From positions 7,633,221 to 7,697,220 of the forward strand of contig CM055106.1 of NCBI GenBank assembly GCA_029204225.1: DNA of 64,000 bases. Direction: 5' to 3'. The notes under the pieces are model-generated. The model worked only from the letters and a program-made list of their open reading frames with translations, was not told where the DNA came from and made no database searches. Position 1 is the first letter of the stretch. Every line of letters starts with the position of its first letter. The position numbers and the translations under genes were made by a program. Below are positions 42,330 through 54,190 of this stretch, piece by piece. Source of the DNA: Diphasiastrum complanatum (lineage: Eukaryota > Streptophyta > Lycopodiopsida > Lycopodiales > Lycopodiaceae).

Positions 42330-42760
42330 GCTAGTTTTCTGGTGCAGGTCACATCTGGAGCAGGTACATTTGAGGGAGGTAGTATCTGAACAGGTGACTT
42401 CTGAGACAGGCAGATCTGAACAGGTGCATTTCAGGTGCATGCACATCTTAACAGGCACGTATGAGGGCAGCAGTACCTGGTGCAGGCACTTCTGAGGGCG
42501 GCAGTAGCTGGGGAAGGCACTTCTGAAGGCAGCAGGACCTGGTGCAGGCCCGGACAGGCAGCATCTGAGGTAGGTGGACCTGGTGCAGGCCCAACAGCAG
42601 CATCTAAGGAAGGCAGTATCTGGTGCAGGTGGTAACTAAGCAGGTGCAGGTTCAGACAGGCAATACCTGGGACAGGTGATATCTAGGACAGGTCTGAATC
42701 AGGGCAGGTGATATTGAGAGAAGGCTGTTTCTGGACAGATCTGATTGTTAAACTAAATTC
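42330..42760 (+). repeat. Leader of the copia made of CAGGT/CAGGC-type short repeats
   Basis: More than twenty CAGG words, mostly GCAGGTG, ACAGGTG, GTGCAGGC or ACAGGCAG, alternate with TCTGA/TCTGG words. The unit is irregular (about 15-30 bases). It lies in the untranslated leader before gag. No long frame uses it. Confidence 0.75.
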
Positions 42761-42773
42761 AGGTTGTTGAGAT

Positions 42774-43442
42774 TTGTTACGGATCAGTATAATCGCAGGA
42801 TTGAATGACGTTATGTTGCCGGAGTCTAGCAAGCTAGATGGAATGAACTACAGTATATGGAAGTTCAAGATGCAAAATATTCTCCAAGATAGAGAATATT
42901 GGGATATCGTCACAGGTGTTGAGATACCTCCTACCACTGACAGGGAGTTGCGGGAGTATCAAAAACATAGAAGAAAAGCTCATCATATTATCAACTTATC
43001 AGTTAAAGATATGATTAAATCAGTCACGAATCTTATTCTTGACTAAATAAGCTTCACACGTTGAAGATGGGTACAGGTGAATCGGTAACGGACTACTTTA
43101 CTCGAGTGAAAGATCTGAGAGGGCAACTTATTGCAGTTGGAGAAAGTGTTCAAGATTCAGTATTGGTATCCATTGTACTTAATAGTCTACCTTTGGCCTA
43201 TCAGAACTTTGTAATGATGCTATCGTTAAGAGAAATGAGGCCTTCTTTCGATGAGCTAAATGCCACCTTACTACAGGAAGAAATGAGACGACAGAATATT
43301 GTAAACAGGGACGATTTCAAGGAACAGGCATTCCTGGCAAAGAAGCAAGAGCAAAGTTCCAAGAAGGGTGGCAAAGGGAAGAAGAAGAAGAAAAAGCAGC
43401 AAGATATGCAGGAGAATCGATCAAATCGGGTAAGTTATGGCA
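42774..43442 (+). pseudogene. Copia gag with internal deletion
   Basis: The capsid N-terminus reads LPESSKLDGMNYSIWKFKMQ and DREYWDIVTGVEIPPTTD. It ends at TAA 43044-43046. Gag resumes in another frame with LKMGTGESVTDYFTRVKDLR, VLNSLPLAYQNFVMMLS and LLQEEMRRQN, then a Lys-rich tract (43361-43400). Compared with other copia gags about 30-40 residues are missing at the junction. The CCHC zinc knuckle expected after the Lys-rich tract is absent. The reading passes directly into the pre-integrase segment. Confidence 0.85.
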
Positions 43443-46280
43443 CGAGAGGTATGGACATCTGAATTACAAAAGTCTACAAGTCTTGAGGAAATTTAACATG
43501 GTTACAGGTCTACCTCAAGTCGTTTCTGATCACAAGGTTTGTGAAGGCTGTGTCTTAGGCAAGCATCAAATAAAGAAATTTTTGCCTAGTACATTCAGGG
43601 CGAAAAATGTTCTAGAACTTGTTCATACAAATTTGTGTGGTCCTATGAAGACTCAATCTTATGGGGGAGCAAGTTACTTTATGGTGTTTGTGGATGACTA
43701 TTCTAGGAAGACATGGATCTATCTTCTGAAGAATAAGGGTGAAGCTTTCAAATATTTCACATGGTTTAAGACACAAGTGGAGAAAGAAACAGATAGACAA
43801 ATAAAGATACTTCGCTCGGACAAAGGGGGAGAGTATCTTTCTACGGAATTTCAGGTGTTTTGCAAGGATCATGGTATAAAGAGACAATTTGCAAATACGG
43901 ACAAGCCTCAACAAAATGGAGTTGCGGAAAGAAAGAACCGATCCATAGTGGAAACTGTGAGGAGTGTGCTCAAGAGTAAAAATCTTCCAAATATGTTTTG
44001 GGGTGAAGCAGTTAAGACGGGGTTGTTTATCTTTTGAATCGAAGTCCTACAAAGGTTGTAGAGAATTGAACTCCAGAGGAAGCTTACACGGGTCGGAAGC
44101 TAGATATAAGTCATTTGAGAGTGTTTGGAAGTATTGCTTCTTCTCACATACCTAAGGATTCAAGGAGCAAATTGGATTCTAAGGCGACCAAGTGTTTATT
44201 TCTTGGTTATGATAATCAAGAGAAGGGATACAGGTTATATGACTTGGAGGGTAAGAAAATAATCATAAGTAGGGATGCAATCTTTGATGAGGAGGCAACT
44301 CATAAAAAAATAGAGATATATTTTGATAAAGATCAAGATGGTGGAATCCCTATATTATGTGACGAGTTATTACAGGAACCTGAATCGACACATGTATCAC
44401 CTACGCCAATTCAAGAACCTAAAGTGTCTTTGGTTGAGATAGGAAAGAGGAAGGAGAGGTCAAGTATATGGGATCCTTATTCACCTCCTACTTCACCAAG
44501 CAGGAAGCATCCTACATCAGAAGCTAGAAGATTGTCTAGGTGGTATTATGAAACTATCAAGGATAGTGTTATTATGGAACAGGGAGAGTCCAGTACACAT
44601 GGAACTAGGAGATCAGCTAGACTTGAAAAGCAACATGAAGATCAAGATCGACAGGAGGATCAACAAGAGGATCATCATGAAGATGGGGATGTACATTTTG
44701 CATATATGGCCACAATATTAGAGAAAAAGGATCCATCTACTTTCAGAGAGGCTGAAAAAGAGGATATTTGGAGGAAAGCTATGGATGAGGAGTATGACTC
44801 AATCATGAAGAACAAGACTTGGAGACTTGTTCAGCTACCTACAGGTAAAAAGGCTATTGGATGCAAGTGGGTCTATAGGACTAAGTACAAATCAGATGGT
44901 TCTATAGATAAACATAAGGCAAGATTGGTGGCAAAAGGTTATGCTCAACAGGAAGGGATTGACTATGAGGAAACTTTTGCACCGGTTGCTAAGTCTACTA
45001 CTATGAGGACTGTTTTATCATTGGCAACTCAGTTTGAATGGGATATTCAACAAATGGATGTAAAGAGTGCATTCCTGAATGGATTGCTAGAGGAAGAAGT
45101 CTACATGGAGCAGCCAGAGGGATACATAGTAGCAGGACATGAAGATAAGGTTTGCAAGTTGGACAAGGCATTATATGGACTTAAGCAGGCACCCAGGGCG
45201 TGGTACACGAGGATTGACACGTACTTTGAGGAGCTTGGCTTTCAGAGAAGTAGTTCGGAGCATACACTTTATGTTTTGGTCAGAAATAATCATATTGTTA
45301 TTGTAGTGATGTATGTGGATGAACTTATTATTAGAGGATCAGATCCTAGAATGATTCAAGGAATCAAGAAAGATCTCTCATCGGAATTTGATATGAAAGA
45401 TCTTGGTTCACTACAATATTTTCTTGGTATTGAGGTATGGAGAGTAGCACAAGGACTATTCATTTCTCAATCTAAGTATGCTCATGAAATTCTTGAAAAA
45501 TTCAATATGTCAAAGTGCAAGCCTATTTCTACACCATATGATAGTGGATGTAAGCTTACTAAAGCTGAGAAAGATCAGGATGTAGATGAGACGTTATATA
45601 GAAAGCTTGTTAAAAGCTTAATCTATCTAACTACTACAAGACCAGATATTGCTTATGCTGTGAGTATGGTTAGTTAGTTTCTGGCTAAGCCTAAGCAGAT
45701 TCATTGGAAAGTTGCTAAGCGAATACTCAGATATATCCAGGGCACTTTGAGATTTGGTATTCTCTATGGTAGACAGGATGATTTGAAGTTACAGGGATAT
45801 GTGGATGCTGATTGGGCTGGAGATGCGGAAGACCGAAGATCTACTACAGGTTACATCTTTAATCTTGGTTCTGGTGCTATCTCTTGGAGTTCTAAGAAGC
45901 AATATACTATTGCTTTATCATCTACAGAGGCAGAATATCGAGCTACTACGAGTGCAACATGTGAAGCAATATGGTTGTGAAGGATTCTACATGATCTACA
46001 TATGGTACAAGATTCACCTACGGTACTTCAATGTGACAATCAGAGTTGTATTAAATTGGCAAAAAATCTAGTTTTTCACAGCAGGACAAAGCATATTGAA
46101 GTACAACAACACTTCATCAGAGAGAAAATTCAAAGTAATGAAGTGGAGCTTATCTATTGCCCTACAGAAGAGCAAGTTGCAGATATCTTTACCAAAGGTC
46201 TTGGCAAAGAAAAATTTCAGAAGTTTAGAGAACTTCTAGGAGTAATAGATAACAAAGTAAACATTAAGGGGGAGTGTTAG
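43443..46280 (+). pseudogene. Copia pol: integrase, RT and RNase H without protease
   Basis: Pol opens in the pre-integrase domain (RYGHLNYKSLQVLRKF; zinc ligands His and CEGCVLGKH). In the integrase core the first catalytic Asp is Asn (HTNLCGPM, 43630-43632), while LRSDKGGEY and ERKNRS are retained. A frameshift follows near 44035. The long frame 44115-45677 holds VFGSIASSHIPKDSRSKLDS, an acidic Gln/His-rich linker and RT (WRKAMDEEYDSIMKNKTWRL, ARLVAKGYAQQEGIDYEETF, DVKSAFLNGLLEEEVYMEQP). The RT site is YVDE instead of YVDD (45312-45323). TAG at 45675 precedes RNase H (YVDADWAGD, STEAEY, TKHIEVQ, VADIFTKGLG). The last codons overlap the polypurine tract. The retropepsin is entirely missing. 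Confidence 0.92.
46263..46274 (+). promoter_or_regulatory. Polypurine tract of the copia
   Basis: ATTAAGGGGGAG lies immediately before the 3' LTR start TGTTAG. An almost identical tract precedes the LTR at 58787. Confidence 0.9.
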
Positions 46281-46739
46281 AAATTAATGTTTATTTGACA
46301 CCCCTTAATGATAGTTTGGCCACGCCTGCGTGCTATTTTTAGGGGCCATTACTATTTATAGTAAGTCATATTTTAGAGTCATTGCTATTTATAGTAAATT
46401 CGTTTTTTAGTCATGCATGTAGGTGGGTGCACTACTACTAGAATAGGATTTGCTTTTATCACTTAGAAACTCATCTTGGGTGTTTACCCAATATAGGTAG
46501 TAATTATAGCAATTAGCTTTTTGTCTTTTGCTATTTACTTTAGGCTCATTAGCTTTTATCAATCATTAGAGAAACTATTTAAGAAGGCTGGCACCCCACC
46601 ACAATTATTCCATTCAATTCAATGAGCTAGAGCAATTGCTCAATTCTCCTATGATCTGAATTCTCTCTATGCTTGGGTTTTGTGTGAGTGCTAGTAGGAC
46701 TAGTATCTCCATCTAGAATTTGTATCACAAATTCTGACA
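46275..46739 (+). repeat. 3' LTR of the copia
   Basis: It matches the 5' LTR except for about 13 substitutions and one added A near the start. It is followed by the target duplication CCTTA (46740-46744). Confidence 0.93.
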
Positions 46740-46744
46740 CCTTA

Positions 46745-47925
46745 GCAGTTAGGACCTTTCAAGAAAACCATCGTTCCCTGGTGTTCAAAACAAGGTTGTT
46801 ATGTACAGAACATGGAATTTCGTGTTTTGATCTTTTAAAGCATATAGTATATTAATGTATAAAGGCATATTCCTACTAGCTGTTGAAAATCACGAGTCAA
46901 GTGTGACTTTCCATTGTTCTGTTAGGTGCCATGTTCCATTAAATTGTATAACAAGCAACTCAAATACGGTTAAAGTTTAATTGTCTAGAATCACATAATT
47001 TTCAGGATTTTTATTTAAGAAAAATAAGATTGCAAATCTCACAATCCTGATGGAATGATAGAACAACAATCCTGATAGATGAAGGTAATATGTCTGACAA
47101 GAATACTAGGTAATGTGCTTGCCAGAAATTGTAACTTTGTTCGTGGTGGACCAGGCAGGATACATTTCATGCTTCAAGAAAGAACTCAGCTTCTCTCCTC
47201 TATTGATCTTTGTATATAATATAGATAAAAGAAATTAGAATTGTGATGTATATTCAAGAATCGACCCATTTTGAACCTTTTCGTTCAAAGCGTTATGTTC
47301 CGTAAGACGGAAAGATTCTGTACGTTCGGAATGTAGGAAATAACAGCTTATTTACTATTTTTTTTAACTTTGAAAAAGAATCCCTTACCCCATTGAAATC
47401 ACATTTTTTCAAGTAGACTCTCCCTATTTCGTTCACCATTTCTTTCACAAAATTCTAACATAATTCATTTTTATTCTTTTATTGGATGGACTTGAAGCAT
47501 TTTACACTTACAAGGCCTTCTACCTAGTTCTAATTAGTTCACTACGGCTTATGAATTGTGTTTTACTGATCGTTTACTTTGACACACGTCATTCAAATCA
47601 CTAGTATTTTTTGTCATAGAAGGTCATAGCAGTATTTCTATAACCCTGCATGCTGACAGTATGTACATGACTCGCAGTTGCAGTAGATTGCAATCCGGTG
47701 CAACAGTGTTCCAAAATGCCAACAATCCAGGACACAGCACCCCAATCGCCTATTTTTTTAAGCACACTAAAACTCAGAAAAAAACTTCAAAAAAACCAAA
47801 GAGAACGTAAAAACAAGATAAGAGGGAAAAAAAAAAGCAGCAATTTGGGAAACCCTATAGGGATTTTCGGATCAAACGAGCAACTATGATACATGTCTAT
47901 CCAGTGTTTGTATTTGATCTCAAAG
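46745..47925. other. AT-rich spacer, nothing recognised
   Basis: No coding frame with a motif is seen. The first part continues the pre-insertion sequence of the copia. TGTAGGAAATAACAG at about 47332 looks weakly like the inner end of the LTR at 49634, but the similarity does not continue. Confidence 0.4.
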
Positions 47926-49621
47926 TTATTTGAAGCATCGAAACAGGAAAATCAGCATAAGGTACCTATTTTGGTGAGGCATGTGTGTTTCCTCCAAGGT
48001 AAAAAGATGCTTTGTTATCCCACAAAGACTTGGACAGCCAACAAGAGGCTGTAGCAGGCTGTCCAACAGCCACAAAATCACCAACACTTTGTTGTCCAAA
48101 GTGTTCCAAATGTGGACCTTGCCCTTCCACGGGCCGTTCCCGATGCATAATAGGATGCTCACGATGTAACATACGCTGAAAATGATCAATAAACCATGGC
48201 TGAATATGCTGTCCACCATATTCAAGAAAAAAACCAGCAGCTTGCCACTTTGAGCACCCAAAAAATCCAGCAACACGCCACTTTGAGCCAATGTACTAAT
48301 TGACATGATTTTTTCCCCTCCTCCATTAGTACAAAATGGCTTCAAAGAATGCTTGATTTCAACCTTTTCCAAAACATTAACTTGAGAAGCTTGCTCATAA
48401 AGTTCTTCACTAATGCATCCATCATTTGCAACAAATGGCTCGAGAGAAGAAGAATGCTCTACCATACCAACATTTTGATGCAAACTTGTACTTGTAGAAA
48501 GACAATGATCAAACTTTGCATGCTTTTGCTCTTCTACCTTCAAAGAGGATGAAGTAGAGAGGAGAAAGCATGATGATGAATCTTTTATTCTATATATCGT
48601 GTTTCCCAAGCACTTTTAGAGGTCTTGCAAAATCTCAAATGATATAAGATAGATCTTGTTACCGATAAAATCTTGATCATCACGTCGATGCCAAACCTCA
48701 GCTTGCAACTCCATGAAAAATAGTTGATGCCATCCAACATATCTTCGCCCGAACAAGTACGAATTGCTCCCAAATCTCTTGCCATAAGAACCAGCCAAGA
48801 AGATATACTTTTTCAAACCCTAAATGTGCCCTAAAAGACACAAAACCCAACAAGTATCAAATCTGGAAAATCAGCACCGAAATGTGTCGAAACCACACAT
48901 TAGATGGATGTAGGAACCTGCCCTCCTACAAGCCTTGTGTGCTGAAGATTTCAGCCTGAAATTGCATTACAAACTCAAAAAACCAGCAAGCAAAGAATTA
49001 GGTTAGCCTCCAACAAAGCTTTTTCCGGAACCTTTCTTTCTTGCCAAAAAGTGTGAACAATACACACACGGATAGGGCTGTTGGAAACACGCTACAAATG
49101 GTAATATGCTGTCCAATTTTCAGCCTCGGGATGTGATCGGATCATCACAAAAAATCAGTGCCTTCTTCCACACCTAGAAACAAGCAAAAAGAAGCGGATC
49201 TTCACTTTGTAAAATCAACAAGGGTGCTGATTTTTCAGCCAAATCAGAAGATAAAAATTGCTTGTAGATGAGCGCGCCCTCCTGCAAAGGAGCAAATCTG
49301 AAAAATAGGGCAGCAGCGGACCAACGGAAGTAGGATAAACCTACACGGATGTGGGCAACCTAAAAGCAGCCTCGAAGCGAAGAAGATAATTAATGGCGCC
49401 TTCCTGCAACCTGAAAAATCAGCAAACAGCCAACTGATTTTTGGGCGCCCAAAATCCCATTATCTACTTTGATGTGTGGCGCCCTCCTGCAAAACGGAAA
49501 AGAGTCAAAATTGAACGATCTTCACTCCAAAAAATCAGCAAAGGTGCTGAATTTTTGTGATCCCTAAGTGAAGACGATCTCTTTTGGTAGGGCGCCCTAT
49601 ATCAAGCATAGAAGATCCATG
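47926..49621 (-). pseudogene. Leader and decayed gag region of a minus-strand copia
   Basis: The region lies inside the LTR and primer site at 49622-50066 and reads leftward. The leader (about 48800-49620) repeats GGCGCC(C/T)TCCTGCAA (plus-strand sense) near 49271, 49394 and 49479. A gag-like start follows at about 48785 (EDMLDGINYFSWSCKLRFG), resembling the copia capsid motif of Leu-Asp-Gly, Asn-Tyr and Trp, and it decays after a frameshift. A 227-codon frame (47926-48609) has two hydrophobic stretches but no known domain. I do not treat it as a gene. No pol or 3' LTR is found. Confidence 0.5.
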
Positions 49622-49633
49622 GCTCTGATACCA
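49622..49633 (-). promoter_or_regulatory. Primer-binding site, tRNA-iMet type (minus)
   Basis: The minus strand reads TGGTATCAGAGC, directly adjoining the LTR. Confidence 0.88.
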
Positions 49634-50066
49634 TGTAGGAAACCAAAGTGCCAAGATCCTTCTAACATTCAATCTCCATATACAAGAAGAAGAGGGAGAG
49701 GGTTAGGCGCCCTCAAGGAGAGAGAAAGTAGTACCAATGCTAGAAAGGGAATGAATTACAAATGAATAATGAGTACATATAAATAGGCCTTCCAAGGGCC
49801 TAGACTCTTCCAAACCCTAAATTCTAGAACCTTCCAAACCCACTACTAATTATAGGGCACCCTCAAAAGTCAAGATAGGGTCCCTTAACATAATTAGACT
49901 TTACTTGGACCCACGAGTTACTACTAGACCAAAATTGAGTCCAACTTAACTAAAACTGACTTAACATGGTCTAAATAATAAACCTAACCCATGGTTACAC
50001 AAGTCTCGACCTTTTGGGTCAAAGTAACCTATGGGAAACTAACATTATCATTTATTATTTCTAACA
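49634..50066 (-). repeat. LTR of a minus-strand copia-like element (433 bp)
   Basis: On the plus strand it runs from TGTAGG to CTAACA, so it has TG/CA ends, and it directly adjoins a perfect primer site. ATATAAATAGGCC at about 49777 reads as a TATA-like box on the plus strand and may be coincidental. No partner LTR is in the window. Confidence 0.75.
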
Positions 50067-50094
50067 GAAATTAGAATGACTTGTCGCTTGAAAA

Positions 50095-50225
50095 TGTGCT
50101 TTATTAGTCATAGATATTAGACTAGTCACTATAGTCCAGTGGTTCACTATAGTCACTGTATTATGTGCTTTTTAATCATAGGTATTAGACTAGTCACTAT
50201 AGTCACTATAGTCCAGTGGTTCACC
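50095..50225. repeat. Tandem duplication, ~65-bp unit
   Basis: Bases 50095-50163 and 50164-50225 share ATTAGACTAGTCACTATAGT and CCAGTGGTTCAC. Inside, CACTATAGT is itself reiterated. Confidence 0.85.
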
Positions 50226-51471
50226 AGGCACCTAAATTGAAATGTTTTTTTTGGCAGATCGAGATGCAGTGACACAGCCAGAGGCCACCACGTCACGCCC
50301 CCCGATTGCCTTCTGCTCACCGATCGCTTCTCATGGAGAGGAGTAAGATGACAGAGTTGCAGATGAGGCAGGGCCTAGTAGTTGGCCTAACCCGCCTTCT
50401 GGTATGGGATCCTCAACACCACCTCCAACCACCGTGACCATACCAGCACCACAGCATCCATCTAAGAGAGGGAGAGATAGACAGGACCGCACTGCGCAGC
50501 TAGGGGGTAGGAACTACGATGTGGCCAGGTTCGCTCCCATAGCCATGATAGTTGTTCTACATCTACGATCTACCATTTCATCTGGCTAGAACCCCGGCAT
50601 GGAGGAGGGCGGTGACTACAATGAGTGCTACAGGGTAGGTGTGGCCAGAGCCGTCCTGTGAGCATCTTAGGACGAAGGGACTTCTTGATGTGTGGGCTTC
50701 GGTTGACCAAAAGCTAGAGCCCCTTAGGAGGGCATGGGCCCAATATGCACTACGAACAAGCCCACTCATAGCTTTTACAAGTCACTCCAACCTCATCTTG
50801 ACCCTAGGGACAATGGAGTTTTAAGCCTGAACCATTGGATTTTTCAAATGTCCACGTTTGCATCAACAACTACTACAACATTTCAAATAAGCAGCACTCA
50901 ATGTGCAATTGACATTCAAGTAGTCGGGGTGGGGTGGAACATATCATCCCTTTAAGCCCCATCACATTTGGACATTTTAATAACAACTTTAGCAACGATT
51001 GCTACAATCCTCAATATGAGTGTCACCCAGTTACCAGCCTGATTTGGATCAGCTCAATTCAAAAACAATTTAAAATTTTCTTGGATAATAGTTTAAATTT
51101 TCTTAGGAAAAAAGGCAATAGCATTTCCTGATTTAACAACTACAATAATTCTCAAACTTTTGGAAATTTTTCCACGCAGACTCCAAATGTTTGAAAAAGA
51201 AAAGATAATAAATATCTTCATTCCATTTGATTCATTATGAATTTTGTGAAAGGGCCAGGTCTCGATTCGGTGTTACTATGGAGTGCCATACCAGCGATGC
51301 AGAATGCAACTGAGGCACAGTCCTTAAGGCAACTTGCTTCAATGCTGTTAAAAGTATAAAAACTTTAAAGAAAAGCGACCAATTCAACACTGAATGCCGT
51401 GGATAAGCAAACCATTCAACCCTGAGTGCCTTTGATTTTTTTTTAGTAAACGAAGCAGCCTATTCGACCCT
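50226..51471. other. Spacer, nothing firmly recognised
   Basis: A Pro/Thr/Ser-rich plus-strand stretch (about 50270-50590) and the frames after it carry no identifiable domain and are cut by stops. The rest is AT-rich non-coding DNA. Confidence 0.4.
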
Positions 51472-51660
51472 AAATGCCATGGATCTAATCGGAAAAGCCA
51501 TTGCTTAGACCCCAAATGCCATGGATCCAATCAGAAAAGCCAATGACAAATCCCTAAATACCATGGATCCAATTAAAAAAGCAACTGATTCAATCCTAAA
51601 TGCCATGGCAGCAAGCGATTCAACCCTAAAAACCATGGATCTAATCAGGAAATCTGGTCA
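51472..51660 (+). repeat. Minisatellite, 42-bp unit
   Basis: Copies start at 51472, 51514, 51556 and 51598, each opening AAATGCCATGG or a close variant. A fifth shortened copy follows near 51628. In one frame the unit reads like NAMDPIRKANDKSL. Because 42 is divisible by three, that frame stays mostly open, but stops and the lack of a proper start argue against a gene. A weaker copy may precede it near 51390. Confidence 0.85.
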
Positions 51661-53040
51661 CTGTGTGCAAATTTGCACCGGGGCCATAAATTTCCCTACT
51701 ATTTGGCAATGCGGTGGATGAATGAATACCTACATACCATCGCTCGAAGTGGCCACTGACGCTCAGGGATCCAGCTTTAGCCCCGCATCCTTTCTGCCCT
51801 TGGCTCCATGGGTCAATCTTTCCCTCACTGCTGCTTCTTCACTCTCTTTGCTCCTGCAGGAAGTGCGCCATCGCTAGGGTTTTGTCCATCTCCATCCATG
51901 TGCAAAAGGGTGGAAAACTACTTGACTTGGGGGCTTTTACCCACCCGAGTTCGAACCCCCTCAGTGTGTACATATATGAGAAATGTACCCTTTGGGCCTC
52001 TACTCCACCTTAAGGTAGTCCTTCCATGTTGTGAAGAGTAAATATGTTGCCTATCCCCTTACCGGGTGCGCAAAGACCGGTGCTGCATGCCCGTTGGAGC
52101 CACAAACTCCGCTGTTCCTTGCCCTTGGAGACCATGGAGTATGTTGCGGTTTGCCCTTCAAAGTTGTGAAGGTTGTTGTTTCATGCCCTTTTGGGTCGTC
52201 CTGAAGAATGTAGTATGTTGTTGGCCCTTTGAGGCCATTCTATCGGGTATATTGAGCCTCATTGTAACTTTTGTGTATAAACCATTTGGTTTTGAGTTAG
52301 TTAGAGTCTCTAAATTCTAAATATTGTATGTATGGATGTGTACTCATATGTACACACATATGTCACTGTATGCACACGGAGCACCCTCCTTTAGAATTGT
52401 CTTTGTAAATTGCTTGGTAATAGTGTGATATATGTTTGGCCCATTCATCTTCCTTGCTCGTGATTGGCCCATTAGTCTCATGCCCATTTCAAATGTGGGT
52501 ATGAAAAGGGGCAAGGCATGGTTACCTATCATTGGTCCATTCTTTCTTATATGGGCCTCCCTCCATTTCAAACTACTCTTTAGGGGCACACATGAGGCGG
52601 AAGCTTATTCGCCAAGGAGGGATTCCTCTTGGGACCCAACCCCATCGTCCAGCAAGTTTAGTTGCCACCCACTACCACTGACAAGCAAATTTCTTAAACA
52701 CACTAATGGGCCACAACAGGTCTCCTCAACACTTTGCGAGGAGTGATGATCTCATGATGTGCCAAGAAACTCTTTGTTTGCAACATTGATCGTGTCTCGT
52801 AAGTGCACTTACCATTATCTATAATCATAAAGACCTACCAAATTTTTTCGAATTACATGGCACAATTTATCAGATAGCATACAATTACTAAGGGAGGAAC
52901 CTTACGAATTTTTAAGGCTCCAGGGACCCGAGGGCCTTCCCTACACTAAAACCACCCTCAAGTTGGCGATATTAAAAAAAAAATTGGCAGCCTCCAAATG
53001 TAGCACATCGTGCACATGGAGACCGCTCGAAAAATAATAA
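51661..53040. other. Spacer, nothing recognised
   Basis: Short frames only (for example 51808-52041, 52066-52320 and 52432-52746), none with a motif. The phrase GTTGTGAAG..TATGTTG recurs between 52028 and 52215 and suggests small diverged duplications. Confidence 0.4.
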
Positions 53041-53310
53041 TAATAATATTTCAGGCGGTCTCGCCTAGCACGCCGACGTGCTATGTTTGGAGGCTACAAA
53101 AAAATTTTCTCATTTCATATAGCACAGCGACATGCTATATTTAGAGGCTACAAAAAAAAAATTAGTTGTTTTACTTACCATGTCAGCTTATGATGTTTGG
53201 AGGTTGAAATAAATATTCCGAAATAATGTTTTTACTCAAAATTTGGTCCTCAAATATGTCAACTAGCTTTTTTATAATTTACTCGACTAGCACACCTGCA
53301 TGCTAGTCGA
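52978..53310. repeat. Diverged repeats of a TAGCAC...GTGCTA stem with GGAGGCTAC
   Basis: TAGCACGCCGACGTGCTA (53066-53083) is an 18-base palindromic stem. It is followed by TGTTTGGAGGCTACAAAAAA. Weaker copies occur at about 53110 (CACAGCGACATGCTATATTT), 53180, and 53288 (TAGCACACCTGCATGCTA). A reversed copy of the gene-proximal phrase stands near 52985 (GCCTCCAAATGTAGCAC). The unit is probably a decayed short mobile or satellite sequence. Confidence 0.5.
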
Positions 53311-53987
53311 ATCAGTTTCAAAAAGAAATTTATTTTTTCAAAAAGTTCTTCCAAAAAAATTTATTTTTTTTAAATAAAAAAATTGCAGACACCAGCATGC
53401 TAACCTTTAAAACTTCAAGAAATAAAAGTAAACCTATATTTATAGAGTAACAAAGTATTTTGTGGTGGACCTATTTAGAATTTGATGGATAGTCAAATTT
53501 CTAAGTATGTATCAAACCACAATTCTTGTTCTTAAAAAATCATGTAGTGGCATAAAAAGAGTAGCACACGATATGCTACCATTTTGTTGGATCATGAGTA
53601 AAAAAAACTCGCAAAACTCGCAAAAAATTTACTCTCAAAATGTCAAAACCCGCACAAGAAGAGTATTTTACTAGGAGCATGTTTTTTTAGCTTGTCTACT
53701 ATTAACTAACAGTTGTACAACGAACTATTTACATGTGAACATGCTTTGAAAAACACCTCCAATTTAAATCAAACATTAAACTGAAATATTGAGAGACTTG
53801 GACGGACTTCATTATTCTTGTAAGTTATATATACAAATTCTAGTTTAACATCATTAATGGCATTTAGCACAAGCTGATAAAAACATAATGTCAGGCAATG
53901 AATATTCTAGTTGTAAAACATCTATGTTTTGTTAGCCCGTGATATATAAATTCAATACTTCTCATTGTTTTCTATGTTTTTGGTTTG
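53311..53987. other. AT-rich spacer, nothing recognised
   Basis: No frame or repeat of note was seen on either strand. Confidence 0.45.
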
Positions 53988-54190
53988 TGACAGAGAAGAC
54001 TCATTTTTGGGAACAAAATATACATAAGAAAAATGGGCGATGAACATTGAATTCAATTCCCGGGATTCAATTGAGGGATCTTTGTTTTTTTTTTGTCATG
54101 AACCCTCGATTCGTTCCCGGGGATCACTTGGAAGGTTCACAGCCCACTTTTCTTATGTATTTTTTGTCCCCATAATGAGTTTTCATGTCA
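53988..54190. mobile_element. Foldback (MITE-like) element, 203 bp
   Basis: The left arm TGACAGAGAAGACTCATT, then TACATAAGAAAAATGGGC, then CCCGGGA pairs with the right arm. Its complement reads TGACATGAAAACTCATT, then TACATAAGAAAAGTGGGC, then CCCGGGA. Each arm is about 95 bases and the loop is a T-rich run, so the single strand folds into one long imperfect hairpin. There is no coding capacity. A target duplication is not evident. The frame at 54040-54249 is a by-product. Confidence 0.75.

Larger units (their letters stand above)
41684..46739 (+). mobile_element. Ty1/copia retrotransposon, structurally complete, ~97% LTR identity
   Basis: This 5056-bp element is bounded by a CCTTA target duplication (41679-41683 and 46740-46744). 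It has 464- and 465-bp LTRs, a primer site, a gag-pol region and a polypurine tract. By eye the LTRs differ by about 13 substitutions and one indel, so insertion was recent relative to its neighbours. The coding region is nevertheless defective: gag has an internal deletion, protease is absent, integrase and RT active sites are altered, and stops occur. It probably moved using proteins from another copy, or these defects arose unusually fast after insertion. Confidence 0.92.

Noticed and set aside
47926-48609. 227-codon minus-strand frame with hydrophobic stretches as a membrane protein gene
   Set aside because: It lies in the leader/gag region of a copia relic, has no recognisable domain, and adjoining frames contain equally plausible translations.
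50404-50589. Pro/Thr-rich frame as part of a plant mobile-domain gene
   Set aside because: Only composition suggests it. Stops interrupt it and no conserved core is visible.
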